The notes under the pieces are model-generated. The model was not told the DNA's origin, ran no database searches, and worked only from the letters and a program-made list of their open reading frames with translations. Below, piece after piece: positions 40,217 to 51,573 of a DNA stretch of 64,000 bases. The first letter of the stretch is position 1, and each line of letters begins with the position of its first letter. The DNA is from Clostridium sp. GTDB taxonomy: Bacteria > Bacillota_I > Bacilli_A > Acholeplasmatales > Anaeroplasmataceae. Both the position numbers and the translations under genes were made by a program. Where the stretch lies: the NCBI GenBank assembly GCA_022010015.1, contig CP091735.1:1426001-1490000 (forward strand). The letters are read 5' to 3'.

Positions 40217-41087
40217 CATATGAAGTTGCAACCCTAGAGGAATATGGCTTTAATGAGCATAAAGTATTAAAGATTGTCTGGCATGTTTTAAGAGTAATAC
40301 TTATTGCCTTTTGCTATTTTTTTATGCTATATGCAGCAATAGTTATTATTGCTATTCAATCATTTAATAAAAAGTAATGATATAACTAAGTTTACAGGCT
40401 TTACATTTGATAATTATATTCATATGTTTGATAAAAAAAGCTTAACTGATTCAATTAAGAATACTTTCTTAACTTCAATTATTGCTGTTTTAATTTCGAC
40501 GATATGTGGTACATTGATAGCTATAGGATTATATTATTTACCATCAAAATATCGTCAAAAAAATATTGCTACTTAATAATATTCCTTTGTTAAATGCTGA
40601 TATTGTTACTGGTATTTCAATAATGTTGATTTTTTTCAATGGTTTTACCAGTATTTCCTTATATATTTGGTTTTGAAACATTACTTATTGCACATATTTT
40701 TCTTTACTTTTACCTTATATAATTTTTGTCAGTTTTGCCAAAAAAATGAAAGAAATTGATAAGGATATGCTAAACGCATCATTAGATTTAGGAATTAAGC
40801 CCTTTAAGTCTTTAATTAAGGTTATTGTTCCTGCTGTTAAGGGTGGAATATTTAGTGGAATGGTTTTAGCATTCACAATAAGCTTTGAAGACTTCGTTGT
40901 TGGTTATTTTACAACAGGAAATGGCTTTTCAACAATGTCTATTTGGATTTATTCTTCAATTGGTAGAAAGAGCCTATATCCTGGTGTTTATGCATTCTCT
41001 ACAGTTTTAACTTTTATATCAATGCTTTGTATTGTTTTATATAATTTATGGAAAGGAAGAAAAGGTAATGCTAAAAAAGTTAAATAA
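40213..41087 (+). CDS. potC: Spermidine/putrescine ABC transporter permease PotC
   Basis: Second permease, about 290 residues with six TM helices. It starts MTYEVATLEEYGFNEHKVLK, and TM1 is FFMLYAAIVIIAIQSFN. Then KFTGFTFDNYIHMFDKKSL, TFLTSIIAVLISTICGTLIA and ILLIFS-type TM segments. The EAA loop is DKDMLNASLDLGIKPFKSLI. SFEDFVVGYFTTGNGFSTM is the PotC-type signature. The stop overlaps the potD start by 20 bases. Five shifts (40340-40740), clean afterwards. Confidence 0.92.
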
Positions 41088-42349
41088 TTTATTTTTAATT
41101 ATTTGCTTCTTAATTCTTATTACTGGCTGCAGAAGCAAGGATACCCTTCTTTTTCTTAAACTGGGGCGAATATATTGATGAGGACTTAATCACTGAATTT
41201 GAAAAATCAATATAATTGTACTGTAGTAATGGATTTAGCAGATTCTAATGAAGCTTTTTTTATTCAAAGGTTAGTAGTGGTACAACTGTTTATGATGTTG
41301 TTGCGCCTTCAGATTATATGGTAATAAAAAAATGAAGAAAAAAATGATTTATTATCAGAAATTGATTTTTTTCAAAGTTATCTAATTATAATCAAGATGA
41401 TTTATTGGTTGGCGTTAAGGGAATAATTTCTAAAATGAATGAAAAAAAGAACAAAAATATTGATAATTATTTTGTTCCTTATCTATAGGGGTACATGGGG
41501 TATAATGTATTCAACTAAAAAAAGAAGGTTTGAAGGAAGCAGTTGTCAATAACAAGAATGAATGGGCTTCATTGTTTGATAGAAGTAGTCTGCCTATGAA
41601 TACAAAAGCTTGCAATGTATGATTCTAATCAGCATGCTTATTATGCAGCTTGCAAATATCTTGGATTAGATAATAATATTGAATTAGCTAATGAAGATTT
41701 AGATAAAATTTATGAACTTATTAAAAAAACGTTAATTATAATGCTCGTGGAACTGATGATTTAAAGAAGAAGATTGCTGCTGAAAATTTGGATTTGGGCT
41801 TTATGTGGACAGGTGATTTCTTGTATTATTATTGTGAGCGAATTGCTGAGGTTGTCTACAATGCCTACAAAGATAATTCAAACATAAATATATTAGAAAT
41901 GATTCAATCATTAGTAGATGATGATACATATACATTTAATAATAAAATATATCAAGTCGGTTTTTGATATGTTTATTCCCAATGATACAATTGCTTTTTT
42001 TGTGATAATTTGGTTATTACTAAAAAAAGGCAGCTCACAAGGATTTAGCACATAAGTTTATTGATTATATGTGCCAGGCCCAGAGTGCATTTAAAAAAAT
42101 GCTTATTATGTCGTTTATGATACACCATTTAAAAATGTTTATGATGAAATTGTCGCACTTGAGGATTCAAGTATTGATGATGTTGATCAAGATTTACTTT
42201 ATGATATTGCAATAGGTTATGGCTATAATAAATATTATCCTAAAAACAGTTAATAATGAAAATGGTTATAAGGGTGATATATTAGCACCATTTGATAGGA
42301 AATATATTAATAAAATTAATGCTATTTTTTTAATAATGCTAGATTTTAA
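41068..42349 (+). CDS. potD: Spermidine/putrescine-binding lipoprotein PotD
   Basis: Extracellular solute-binding lipoprotein, about 425 residues. It begins MLKKLNNLFLIICFLILITG with lipobox Cys at residue 21. LNWGEYIDEDLITEFEKQYN is the PotD start motif, followed by VMDLADSNEAFF, VYDVVAPSDYMV, YLWGTWGIMYSTKKEG, MYDSNQHAYYAACKYLG, LGFMWTGDFLYYYCERIAEV and FIPNDTIAFCDNLVI. Asp/Glu/Trp residues of these motifs bind polyamine in the family. Start ATG 41068 lies within potC. More than ten homopolymer shifts. Confidence 0.92.
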
Positions 42350-42375
42350 AGGAAGATTATAATCTTCCTTTTTTT
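42348..42375 (+). terminator. Intrinsic terminator of the pot operon
   Basis: AAAGGAAGA-TTATAA-TCTTCCTTT stem beginning in the potD stop codon, then T7. Confidence 0.9.
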
Positions 42376-42384
42376 GTAAAAAAA

Positions 42385-42415
42385 GAATCTCTATTATAAA
42401 GAGATTCCTTTTTTT
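42385..42415. terminator. Second hairpin, bidirectional terminator for pot and glgC
   Basis: GAATCTCT/AGAGATTC stem (42385-42392 and 42400-42407) with A-run before and T-run after, so it serves the converging glgC transcript as well. Confidence 0.85.
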
Positions 42416-42418
42416 ATA

Positions 42419-43656
42419 TTATTTAAGTGTTTCACCACTATGAATATGTAAATCTTTAATTGTTGATGGATCTAAGGAAGAGAAGATTCTTACATTTCTT
42501 TCAATAATTAAGCCATCAGGTAAATGTAACTTTTTACCAATAACATTATGTCCTGAACTTAATACCTTAGGATTGTCCTTATTGGCTGTATAATCATTTC
42601 CTGTACCGATTATTGAATTGTTACCAATTGTTGTGTTTTTTTATCAATAATTGTGTTCTCAATATAGCAATTTTTCACCAATTACAACGTCATTAAGAAT
42701 AACACTATCCTTTAAAAACACTACCTTTACCAACTCTAACACCTGGTGAAAGAACGCAGTTATCAACAGTACCATTGATTAAGCATCCATTTGATAATAA
42801 AGAAGTATTAACCTTAGCATTTTCACCAACCTTAACTGGTGGTAAATCTTCTGAACGAGTATAAATCTTCCAGCTATTGTCATATAAATCCAATGAACAA
42901 TCATGACAAAGCTCAAGGTTTGCTTCGATATATGAATCATATGTTCCAACATCCTTCCAGTAATCATAATATTCATAAGCGAATACGCGCTTATTATTAA
43001 TCATATCAGGAATAATGTGCTTACCAAAATCAAGATCCTCAATTTCAGGATGTGCTTCAATTGCCTCAATTAATGCTTTAGTTGAGAAGACATAAATTCC
43101 CATTGACGCCTTATTTGATTTTTGGCTCTTTTGGTTTTTTTCTACGAAATTCTTAATTCTTAAGTTTTTGGTCTGTCTCTAAAACACCAAATCTTGATGC
43201 CTCCTCGATGGGAACGATTTTGGCAGCGATTGTTAGATCTGCACCTGTTTGCTTATGTTGTTCAATCATCTTTGAGTAATCCATTTTATAAATATGATCA
43301 CCTGAAAGAATCAAAACATATTCTGCAGCATAACGCTTAACGAATTCTAGATTTTTTCTTACAGCATCAGCTGTTCCTTCATACCAAGAACGATTTGGCT
43401 GAAGAAGAGTAACAAAGCTATCTCTTCGGTCAAGGTCCCATGGCTTTCCAACACCAATGTGTTCATTTAGTGATAATGGTAAATATTGAGTTAATATACC
43501 AATTTGAAATATTCCAGAATTAGTGCAATTTGACAATGCAAAGTCAATAATTCTAAATTTACCAGCGAATGGTACTGCGGGTTTACTTCTTTTTTCTGAT
43601 AATATGTCTAAGCGAGAACCACGTCCACCCGCTAAGATTAAAGCCAAAGTTTCCAT
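42419..43656 (-). CDS. glgC: Glucose-1-phosphate adenylyltransferase
   Basis: Makes ADP-glucose for glycogen, about 410 residues. Motifs: LALILAGGRGSRLDIL (nucleotide loop), KRSKPAVPFAGKFRIIDFAL (activator/catalytic Lys), QILTQY-type segment, WYEGTADAVRKNLEF, VLILSGDHIYKMDYSKMI (catalytic Asp), YYDYWKDVGTYDSYIEANLE, then the C-terminal left-handed beta-helix (KVGENAKVNTSLLSNGCLI and following). RBS AGGAGG lies across the glgA stop region. The gene order glgA then glgC is unusual only in that no glgD, glgB or glgP is present here. Shifts at about 42635-42715 and 43115-43165. Confidence 0.93.
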
Positions 43657-43666
43657 TTTATTCCTC

Positions 43667-45092
43667 CTATAACTTTTTATACAAATCTATGTATGCTTGG
43701 GCTGATTTATTCCAACTATAGTCTTTGTCCATAGCTTGTTTAACTAAATTTTTTTCCATGCTGCTTTATCATTATATGTGTCAATCGCAAAGAACATAAC
43801 ATCCTTTAAATTGAAGGAATTATAATTTGTAAAGCTGAATCCAGTTCCTTTACCATTATATTTGTTATATGGTTCAACTGTATCCTTTAAACCACCAGTT
43901 TCTCTTACAAGCGGTAATGTTCCATAGCGCATTGCAATCATTTGTCCTAATCCACATGGCTCGAATTTTGATGGCATCAAGAAGATGTCAGCACCTGCGT
44001 ATATTTTTTGAGCAACATCATCATTATAACCAATGTAGCATTTAAATCTATTTGGATATCTTTGGGCCATAGCATTAAAATAATCTTCATATTTTTTTAT
44101 CACCACTACCCATAAGAATAAAATTAGCATTACTATAATTTATTACATCCTCTAAAATAGGCATAAATAAATCGATTCCTTTTTGGTCAACTAATCTAGA
44201 AACCAAACCAAATAATGGAGCATCTAAATCAGGATATAGACCAAATTGCTCTAAAAGAGCCTTTTTTTATTTTTTTCTTTACCAACTGTTACAGTAGAAG
44301 AATCATAATTATAGAATAAATGATGATCCGTTTTAGGATTATATTTATTAATGTCGATACCATTTATAATTCCATAGAAGTCATAATACCTTAAGCCAAG
44401 CATATCATTTAAGCCATAACTATATTCTGGGGTTAAAACTTCATTTTTTTATAGGTTGGGCTTACAGTTGTTACAATACCTGCCTCCATAATGGCACATT
44501 TCATAAAAATTAAGTGCACCATTAAATTCTAAAGAATTAGAATAAGGTAAAAAAATAAAATCTTTAGTAAATCCATTGAATATTGACCTTGATATTGAAT
44601 ATTATGGATACTAAGCATAGTTTTTTTACATTTGTATAATAACCGTAAAATTGATAATTGCTTTTTAATAATATAAGGAATTAATCCTGTTTGCCAGTCG
44701 TTACAATGAAGAACATCCGGATAAAAATTAATAACCTTAATTGCTTCTAAAACTGCAAAATCAAAATAAGCAAATCTTTCACCATCGTCATCATAGCCAT
44801 ATAAATTATCTCTTCCAAAATATCTTTCATTATCAATGAAATAATAGGTAATTCCATTATAGACAGCTTGCATAACACCAACATATTCTTGACGATTGTT
44901 TATTCTAACATAAGCATACCCACAATAAGAAGCAATATTTTTCTCCTTAATTTTTTTGTAATAAGGCATTATTACTCTGACATCACATCCATTTTCTTTT
45001 AGTGATTGTGGAAGTGCACCTATTACATCAGCAAGTCCTCCTGTTTTTTTGCATAAGGAGCACCCTCACTGGCGCATATTAATATTTTTCAT
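43667..45092 (-). CDS. glgA: Glycogen synthase (ADP-glucose type, GT5)
   Basis: About 474 residues. It begins MKNINICASEGAPYAKTGGL followed by ADVIGALPQSL, the KxGGL ADP-glucose motif. Then YFIDNERYFGRDNLYGYDDD, VLHCNDWQTGLIPYI, SIHNIQYQGQYSM and, near the C-terminus, YAGADIFLMPSKFEPCGLGQ and IAMRYGTLPLVRETGGLKDT, the catalytic E..C.L.Q motif of GT5. It lies 10 bases upstream of glgC in the same direction. Expression is read from a promoter overlapped by a cre-like site. Ten or so shifts, mostly 44090-44660 and 44960-45060. Confidence 0.93.
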
Positions 45093-45137
45093 GCTCTCAC
45101 CTTTCAATTCTTAAATATGTAAAATTTCATCATTAAT

Positions 45138-45166
45138 ATTATAGCAAATGATAAGCGCTTTCTCAA
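45138..45166 (-). promoter_or_regulatory. Promoter of glgA-glgC
   Basis: Minus strand: TTGAGA (45166-45161), 17-bp spacer, TATAAT (45143-45138), 46 bases before the glgA start. Confidence 0.75.
45150..45164 (-). promoter_or_regulatory. cre-like operator overlapping the glgAC promoter
   Basis: Minus strand GAGAAAGCGCTTATC, with the core AAAGCGCTT of catabolite-responsive elements. It fills the -35 and spacer, which predicts repression when bound. Confidence 0.55.
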
Positions 45167-45252
45167 GAAAAAAATAAAAAAATGCTGTTAAAAAAATGTT
45201 TTTATTAAATATGATAAAGAAAAAAAATATGGAAAAAAAGTAAAAAAATCAA

Positions 45253-45281
45253 TTTACATAATAATAAAATAATGATATAAT
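45253..45281 (+). promoter_or_regulatory. Promoter of the thioredoxin-like gene
   Basis: TTTACA (45253-45258), 17-bp spacer, TATAAT (45276-45281). Confidence 0.65.
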
Positions 45282-45335
45282 AAATAGGTACAACGATATA
45301 AAAAAATATCTTTTTCTAGAAGGGATTTAATATAA

Positions 45336-45943
45336 ATGAGAGCAAATACAAAAAAACTAAATCTAAAAAAATACAAAGACAAAAATTTAATTGGACAAAA
45401 AGAATTAATATTTTTTTAATTATTGGCCTTGTGGCAATGATAGTTGTTACAATAGTACTAGCATTACCAAGCGATACTAAGAAAATTTATAATAAGTATA
45501 CTGAGGCTGGTGCTTCACTTGATAGTGATCATATATATAGTACAATTAATTACAAGAAGTTGAAGAAAAAAACATTACATCGCAAGGTGAAAAATGATGT
45601 ATTTTATGTGTTTTATGGTTCTACATCATGTTCAAATTGTGTTAGTGCTATTCAAACAATAAATACAGCAGCAAAGAATTTTGAAATTGATAAGGTTTAT
45701 TATTTTGATGCTACCTTTATTGATTCAGTTGAGGACAAGGAAGATGCTGAGTTCTTAGCAGACGTTGATAAGAAGGAAGTTGAACTTGGTGGTGTTGATT
45801 TATTAAGCTATCCTGCAATTTGGGTTTACAAGGGTGGAAAGTTAGCTTTTACAACTGATTCATATAAAGCAACTGATAGCTCTACAACAATTGAAGGAAC
45901 TTGGAAGCTTGCTGCATACCATGTATTTGGTACTAAATGGTAA
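45336..45943 (+). CDS. Membrane-anchored thioredoxin-like protein
   Basis: About 201 residues. A basic N-terminus (MRANTKKTKSKKIQRQKFNW) precedes one TM helix (IFLIIGLVAMIVVTIVLAL), leaving the rest outside the cell. The outer domain carries VFYVFYGSTSCSNCVSAIQT with a CxxC redox centre, YYFDATFID, and a cis-Pro-like loop LLSYPAIWVYKGGKL. It likely reduces or forms disulfides of secreted proteins. It has its own promoter and terminator. Only the first 80 bases contain shifts (three). Confidence 0.75.
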
Positions 45944-45955
45944 AATAAGAAAAGG

Positions 45956-45993
45956 AAACTGAGATTGATTTTTAGATTGGTCTCAGTTTTTAA
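45956..45993 (+). terminator. Intrinsic terminator after the thioredoxin-like gene
   Basis: AAACTGAGA/TCTCAGTTT stem (45956-45964 and 45981-45989) with T-tract. Confidence 0.8.
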
Positions 45994-46015
45994 AACTATT
46001 ATAGGAGTTATTTTT

Positions 46016-47740
46016 ATGATACAACAAATCAAACTAGAAATTAAAAAAATATTTAGAAAAAAATATTATTTAGAAAAAAATATCAAACAGCAATAAATAT
46101 TATTGTTGAGGAGCCAAAGAAGGCTGAACTTGGTGATATTTCTATTCCAATGTTTAGTGTTGTTAAAACCTTACGTAAGCCTTTGCCTGAGATTACAAGT
46201 GAGGTCAAGGAGACTTTAATAAATAATTTTAAGGTTATTGATTCTATTAATGTTATGGGTGCTTTTTGTTAATATTATGATTAATAAAAAGTGAATTTGC
46301 AAATGAAGTAATTAATACTATCTTAAACGAACAAGAAAAATTATGGAAATAAGGATCTTGGTAAGGATGAAACAATTGTTTTAGATTATTCATCACCAAA
46401 TATTGCTAAAAAGCTTTTTCTGTTGGTCATCTACGTTCAACAATGATTGGTAATTCAGTTAAATTAATATTACAAAAAAATGTGGCTATAAAACTGTATC
46501 AATTAATTATTTAGGTGATTGGGGTACTCAATTTGGTAAGATGATTGTAGCATATAAGCTTTGGGGAAATAAAGAAGAAATAATGAAAGATCCAATTAAT
46601 AATCTTACTGCCTTATATGTTAAATTTCACGATGAGGCTGCAAAAAATCCAAAGCTTGATGATGAGGCTCGAGAGGTTTTTAGAGAGCTTGAGCTTGGAA
46701 ATAAAGAATATTTAGAGCTTTGGAAGTGGATTAGAGAAGAATCATTAAAGGAAAGTGCTCAAATCTATGACTTACTTGAGGTTAAATTTGATTCTTATAA
46801 TGGAGAAGCTTACTATAACGATAAAATGGAGCCTGTTGTAGATGAATTAAGAGAAAAAAATCTACTTGTGACAGATCAAGGTGCCCAAATTGTTGACTTG
46901 GGTGACGATATGCCTCCAGCTTTAATTAAAAAGAGCTGATGGTGGTTCATTATATATTACTAGAGATTTAGCTGCTGTTTTTATTAGAAAAAAAGATTAT
47001 CGTTTTACTAAGATGCTTTATGTTGTTGGAAATGAACAAAAGCTTCATTTTGAGCAACTAAGACGATTAATAACTAAAATGGGTTATGATTTTGCTGATA
47101 GCATTGAGCATATTGGCTTTGGCTTATATTTAACTAATGGTAAAAAGATGTCTACAAGACGTGGTAAGGTTGTAAAGCTATATGATGTTTTACAGCAAGC
47201 TATTGATTTGGCCTATAAAGCAATTGACCAAAAGAATCCAACCTTAGAAAATAAAGATGAAATTGCTAGAAAGGTTGGAGTTGCGGCAATTGTATTTGGT
47301 GATTTAAAGAATCAAAGAGAACTTGATATTGAATTTAATTTGGAATCAAGTGTTCAATTTGAAGGCCAAACTGGACCATATTTGCAATATACTGGTGTTA
47401 GAATTGCTTCAATTTTTAAAGGATAAAAATCTTGACTTAAGTAAAATTAATGCCAAGATTTATGAAAAAAAACCTCATTATTTTTGAATTAGTTAAGCTT
47501 TTTATCTAATTTTTGGTAGTATTGTTGAAAAGTCAGCACTTGATAGAGCCCCCATCTGTTATTGCAAAATATTTATTATCACTTGCTCAAAGCTTTAACA
47601 AAATTTTTATTCTATAGAAAAAAATTAATGCTGATGAAGATGATGTTCGTAATACAAATTTTGCTTTAGCTAAATGTGTTAGAATTATATTAAATGAAGG
47701 ATTAAGATTACTTGGTATCCATTACCTAGATCAAATGTAG
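46016..47740 (+). CDS. argS: Arginyl-tRNA synthetase
   Basis: Charges tRNA-Arg, about 573 residues, a normal length. The N-terminal domain has ELGDISIPMFSVVKTLRKP. Class I motifs: SSPNIAKAFSVGHLRSTMIG (HIGH equivalent), NYLGDWGTQFGKMIVAY, LYITRDLAAVFYRKKDY, YVVGNEQKLHFEQL and KKMSTRRGKVVKLYDVL (KMSK equivalent). The anticodon-binding domain has YTGVRIASI and ends LRLLGIHYLDQM. RBS AGGAG at 46004. Ten or more shifts at both ends; 46530-47420 nearly clean. Confidence 0.95.
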
Positions 47741-47744
47741 AAAA

Positions 47745-48802
47745 ATGCAAACTAAAAAGGGAATGGTTAAATATTTTATCTTAATTATCTCTATAGCTGT
47801 ATTCATTGGTGTTTTTATTTTCTCATTCAATGATATAAATGCAATATTTGAGGTATTAAGAGAAGCAAATTATATATATGTATTATATGCGTTTTTTTAT
47901 TATTGTTAATATATATAGTTTTATTGCCAATTTCGATGTTGGTCATTTTTATATGGAAAAAAAGAAAATATTAAGTTTATTGATGCATATAATATAGTTG
48001 CAAGCGAGTTTTTCTTTAGGGGGGTCACGCCATTTAATGCAGGTGGTGAGCCCTTCCAAATTTATGGCTTTAATTGCTGTAATGTCAAAACAAGTAGAGC
48101 TACATCAGTTGTTTTTAATGAATTTTGCTGTATTTCAAGTTTTAACAAATATTTTTGTGTCTTTTAGCATTTGGTATTTATTACAATAAAATTTATGCCA
48201 CTCTTAGTAATTATTTTTATATAATTATTATTGGCTTTGTTGTAAATATATTTACTATGGTATTCTTATTTTTTGCAATGAGTAAAAAGATGGGTGGCAT
48301 AGCAATTAGATTTTGTAATTGGCTAGGAAGTAAAAAACTTTTTAAAAGGCTTCTAACAGAAAAAAGACTTGCTAGTTTGGATCAATATTTTTTAGATATG
48401 GCAAATGCTTCTCATGAATTAATAAAGCAATGGCCAATTATGCTTTTATGTGGTTTTGTTAAATTAATTAGTTTATTGGCTTACAATGCTATACCTTATT
48501 TTTGGTTTTCAAAGCAATTGGTGTTGACTTAAATACTAGTCAAATAGTATTTGTTACTATGATGACTATTTTTTTACAATGACAATGCTTATTTGGGTAC
48601 CAACTCCTGGTGCATCAGGAGGAATTGAATTTGTTTTTTTACAATTATATTTGCATCACTAGGTGCTACAGGTGCCAAAGCAGTTAGTGGAATGCTAATA
48701 TGGAGACTTTTAACATATTATTTCTTACTAATATATGGATTTATATGTTATTTAGTTTTCACAAATAGGAGAAAGAAGTATGAAAATAGGAATATTTACT
48801 GA
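47745..48802 (+). CDS. Lysylphosphatidylglycerol synthase TM region/UPF0104 family flippase-like membrane protein
   Basis: About 350 residues, eight or so TM helices. The start is MQTKKGMVKYFILIISIAVF. Family signatures: FFFRGVTPFNAGGEPFQIYG (about 48010-48065) and, near the C-terminus, WVPTPGASGGIEFVF (about 48595-48640). Related proteins occur next to glycolipid glycosyltransferases and are thought to act on lipids. Here the glycosyltransferase follows directly with a 20-base overlap, and argS precedes by four bases. Six to eight shifts. Confidence 0.8.
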
Positions 48803-49980
48803 TGCTTATACTCCAGCAATCAGTGGTGTAGTTACATCGATTAAAATGCTTGCTGAGGGTCTTAGAGCTAGTGGTCATGAGGTATATATTTTTACAACAA
48901 AGTTGAATATGCCTGCTGAAAAAAACAAATGAAATAGATTCAAAAATATGTTGTTAGATTTAAGGCACTCGATTTACCTTTTTAAAGCTTTAAGTGGATA
49001 CAGATTTTTCTATGAAGCTTAACCATAAGGCTAATTATGTAAAAAAACATTATAAACTTGATGTAATTCATATTCAAACAGAATTCTCTATGGGGAAATT
49101 AGGCATAAAGGTAGCTAAAAAGATGAATATACCATATGTCTATACCTTCCATACAATGTATGAGGAATATTTGCCATATGTATCTAAGGTCATTGATAAA
49201 TATTTTTCATAAATCATTCTTTTTCAATTTTTGAGAAAAAGATGTTTATTAACCCTATTAATAAAAATGCAAAGGTTATCATTGTTCCAACAAAAAAGGT
49301 CTTTGATCAGCATGATAATTATTTATTAACAGGTGATATTAGAATAGTACCTACTGGTCTTGATTTAGATAAATTTAAGGTAGAGGTTTCTAACAGTGAA
49401 TTAATACAATTAAGGGCTAAGTTTGGTATTAAGGATGATACTTTTATTTTTCTTATCTTTAGGAAGACTTTCAAAGGAAAAAAAATCAATTGATATAGTT
49501 ATCCGTGCATTTGCAAATGGTCAAAGAGGAAAAAATAGTGTTTTATTAATTGTTGGTGATGGTCCAGCAGCTGATGGGCTTAAGGATTTAGCTAAAAAGC
49601 TTGAAATTGAAAGCCAAGTTATTTTTGTTGGCTTTGTTGATTGGCAAGATACAATTAAATACTATAAATTAGGCGATATTTTTTTGTAAATGCATCTAAG
49701 TCTGAAACTCAAGGATTAACATATATTGAGGCTTTAGCATCATCTCTTCCAGTTTTAGTGCAAAATGATGAATGCTTATTAGATGTAGTTTATAATGACT
49801 ATAATGGCTTTTTTTATTTGATGGAGAAATAGAACTTGCTTCTATAATGAATGACATTGAAAAAAATAAAGACAAAATTACAAATTTAAAGAAAAAAATT
49901 GCCCTAAATCAGTTGAAAAAAATTTTTCTAAAATATGTTATGCTAATAGCGTTCAACAAATTTACTTGGACGCACTAAGT
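48780..49980 (+). CDS. GT4 glycosyltransferase (diacylglycerol glucosyltransferase-like)
   Basis: About 400 residues, GT-B fold. The N-terminus MKIGIFTDAYTPAISGVVTS and KMLAEGLRASGHEVYIFTTK, DVIHIQTEFSMGKLGI and YTFHTMYEEYLPYV match processive or monoglucosyl-diacylglycerol synthases. The C-terminal part has IRIVPTGLDLDKF, LSLGRLSKEKSIDIVIRAF, LLIVGDGPAADGLKDL, and FVNASKSETQGLTYIEALAS with the E.Q..T.EA donor site. It would attach glucose to a membrane lipid. The exact stop is uncertain and may run to about 50029 into the tRNA. Eight or so shifts. Confidence 0.85.
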
Positions 49981-50008
49981 AAAAAAAGGAGTAGTTATGC
50001 TCCCAAAT

Positions 50009-50095
50009 GGGGGAGTGGTGAAACGGTAGACACGGTGGACTCAAAATCCACTGCCGTGAAAAGCGTGTGGGTTTCGAATCCCATCTCCCCTACCA
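50009..50095 (+). tRNA. tRNA-Leu (anticodon CAA)
   Basis: Acceptor GGGGGAG with CTCCCCT, anticodon stem GTGGA/TCCAC with loop CTCAAAA (anticodon CAA, codon UUG), long class II variable arm, T-loop TTTCGAA, encoded CCA at 50093-50095. Confidence 0.95.
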
Positions 50096-50109
50096 ACGAT
50101 AAAATTAAT

Positions 50110-50138
50110 GCTTTGATAGTAGTATCAAGGCTTTTTTT
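50110..50138 (+). terminator. Intrinsic terminator of tRNA-Leu
   Basis: GCTTTGATA-GTAG-TATCAAGGC with one G-T pair (50110-50131), then T7. Confidence 0.85.
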
Positions 50139-50590
50139 GTAAATTCAACATTTACATATTATTAGTTTCGTATACTGTTAGCAGGCTTTTATTTAGAAGT
50201 TTTTATTAGCATTTTTTTAATTTGCTTTTTCACGATTTGGATTATAAGAAAATCCAATCTTCATATAGTTAAAAAAAGTCAAAAAAAGTTATATTTTTTT
50301 GCAAGATTATAGAAAAAAATGTAGATTCCTCTTTTTTTAGTGGTTCTCTCAAACTTTTTACGTGTAATAAGTCTTAGTCACAGGCAATAATTATTTATAA
50401 ATTGTATTATTAAAGTGTAGGTTAGAGGATGCGGACATTTTTTTATTTGACATTTACAAAAAGGTAAATAAGTCAAGAAAAAAATATTTAAACAAGGCCT
50501 TATTTATTAATATTGAATAGACTTTTTATTTCTATATATGATAAAAATAAATGTAGAAAATGCGTTTATTAAATAAATAAGGTGGTTGTA
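50139..50590. other. Gene-free interval of about 450 bases
   Basis: Very AT-rich with many A/T runs; I see no supportable gene on either strand. An 11-base inverted repeat (CCTTATTTATT at 50498, AATAAATAAGG at 50572) has its right arm on the start of the YitT ribosome binding region. Confidence 0.5.
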
Positions 50591-50591
50591 G

Positions 50592-51547
50592 GTGAATAGA
50601 TTTAAGAAGATTGTTTTATCACAAAAAAAGCAAGAAATGTAGTTTTGATATTAATTGGAAGCCTTGTTGTAGTATTTGCGAATGCTTTATTTATTGTACC
50701 ATTTGATATTATTAAAGGTGGAATGATATCCGTTGTTATGATGATTTCTAATTTAATGAATCCTCTTACAAATTAAAATATAACAGACATTGTTTTATGG
50801 ATTATTAATATTGTATTGTGGTTTGTAGCATTATTACTGATTGGAAAGAAATTTGCTATGTCTACATTAGTTGGAACGATTGGCTATTTATTTTTTATCC
50901 CTTTGTTTTTGAGATTTGATTTAGTGACAAAATGGGGACTTTTGGATTAATTTAATGAAGGTGATACAACTGCAAAATTAATCTTGTTTGGGCTTGCTGG
51001 TGGTGTGATTGATGGCTTTGGAGCTTCCTTATGCTTTATTGGTAAAGGTTCAACAGGTGGAAGTGATGTTATATCGGTATTTTGTGTTAATATTAAAATA
51101 TAAAACAAGAAATTGCTTCATTAGGAATAAATATTATAACTATTTTTATTAGGATTTATTGTTTTTTTAGAAGCTGGGGCATACTACTTGTGGGAATTCT
51201 TGCTGCTTTAACATCGTCAGTTGCAATAAAAAAATATTTATGGTAAGTACAACACTTTATATGTTTTAGATATTTTAACTGATAAAGTAGAAGAGATTCA
51301 AAAAGTTATTTCTGATGAATTACATGATACTTCAACAATTTATAATGTTGAAGGTGGTTTTTCAAAAAATAATAAAAGAGTTGTACGTACAGCATTAGTA
51401 TATAAGGAAGCTAAATTGCTAAAAGCAATTGTTCCAAAAATTGATAAGGATGCCTTTGTAATAGAGTATGAAACAACATCAGCCTTTGGTGGTTCAATTA
51501 ATGATGCATATATTACTGAAAAAAAGAAGGAAAGCATTTTTAAATAA
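50592..51547 (+). CDS. YitT family (DUF161/DUF2179) membrane protein
   Basis: About 317 residues. Five to six TM helices at the N-terminus (ARNVVLILIGSLVVVFANAL, FIVPFDIIKGGMISVVMMIS, and a helix before LIGKKFAMSTLVGTIG). The signature is ASLCFIGKGSTGGSDVISV. The C-terminal cytoplasmic DUF2179 domain is STTLYVLDILTDKVEEIQKV, HDTSTIYNVEGGFSKNNKRV and FVIEYETTSAFGGSINDAYI. GTG start with GGTGG upstream. Function unknown in the family. About eight shifts. Confidence 0.88.
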
Positions 51548-51573
51548 AATTAAAAAAATAATGGGAGAAGAAA

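Noticed and set aside
50150..50400. Possible minus-strand gene starting MKIGFSYNPNREKAN
   Set aside because: It stops after 15 codons, no continuation is recognisable in other frames, and there is no RBS.
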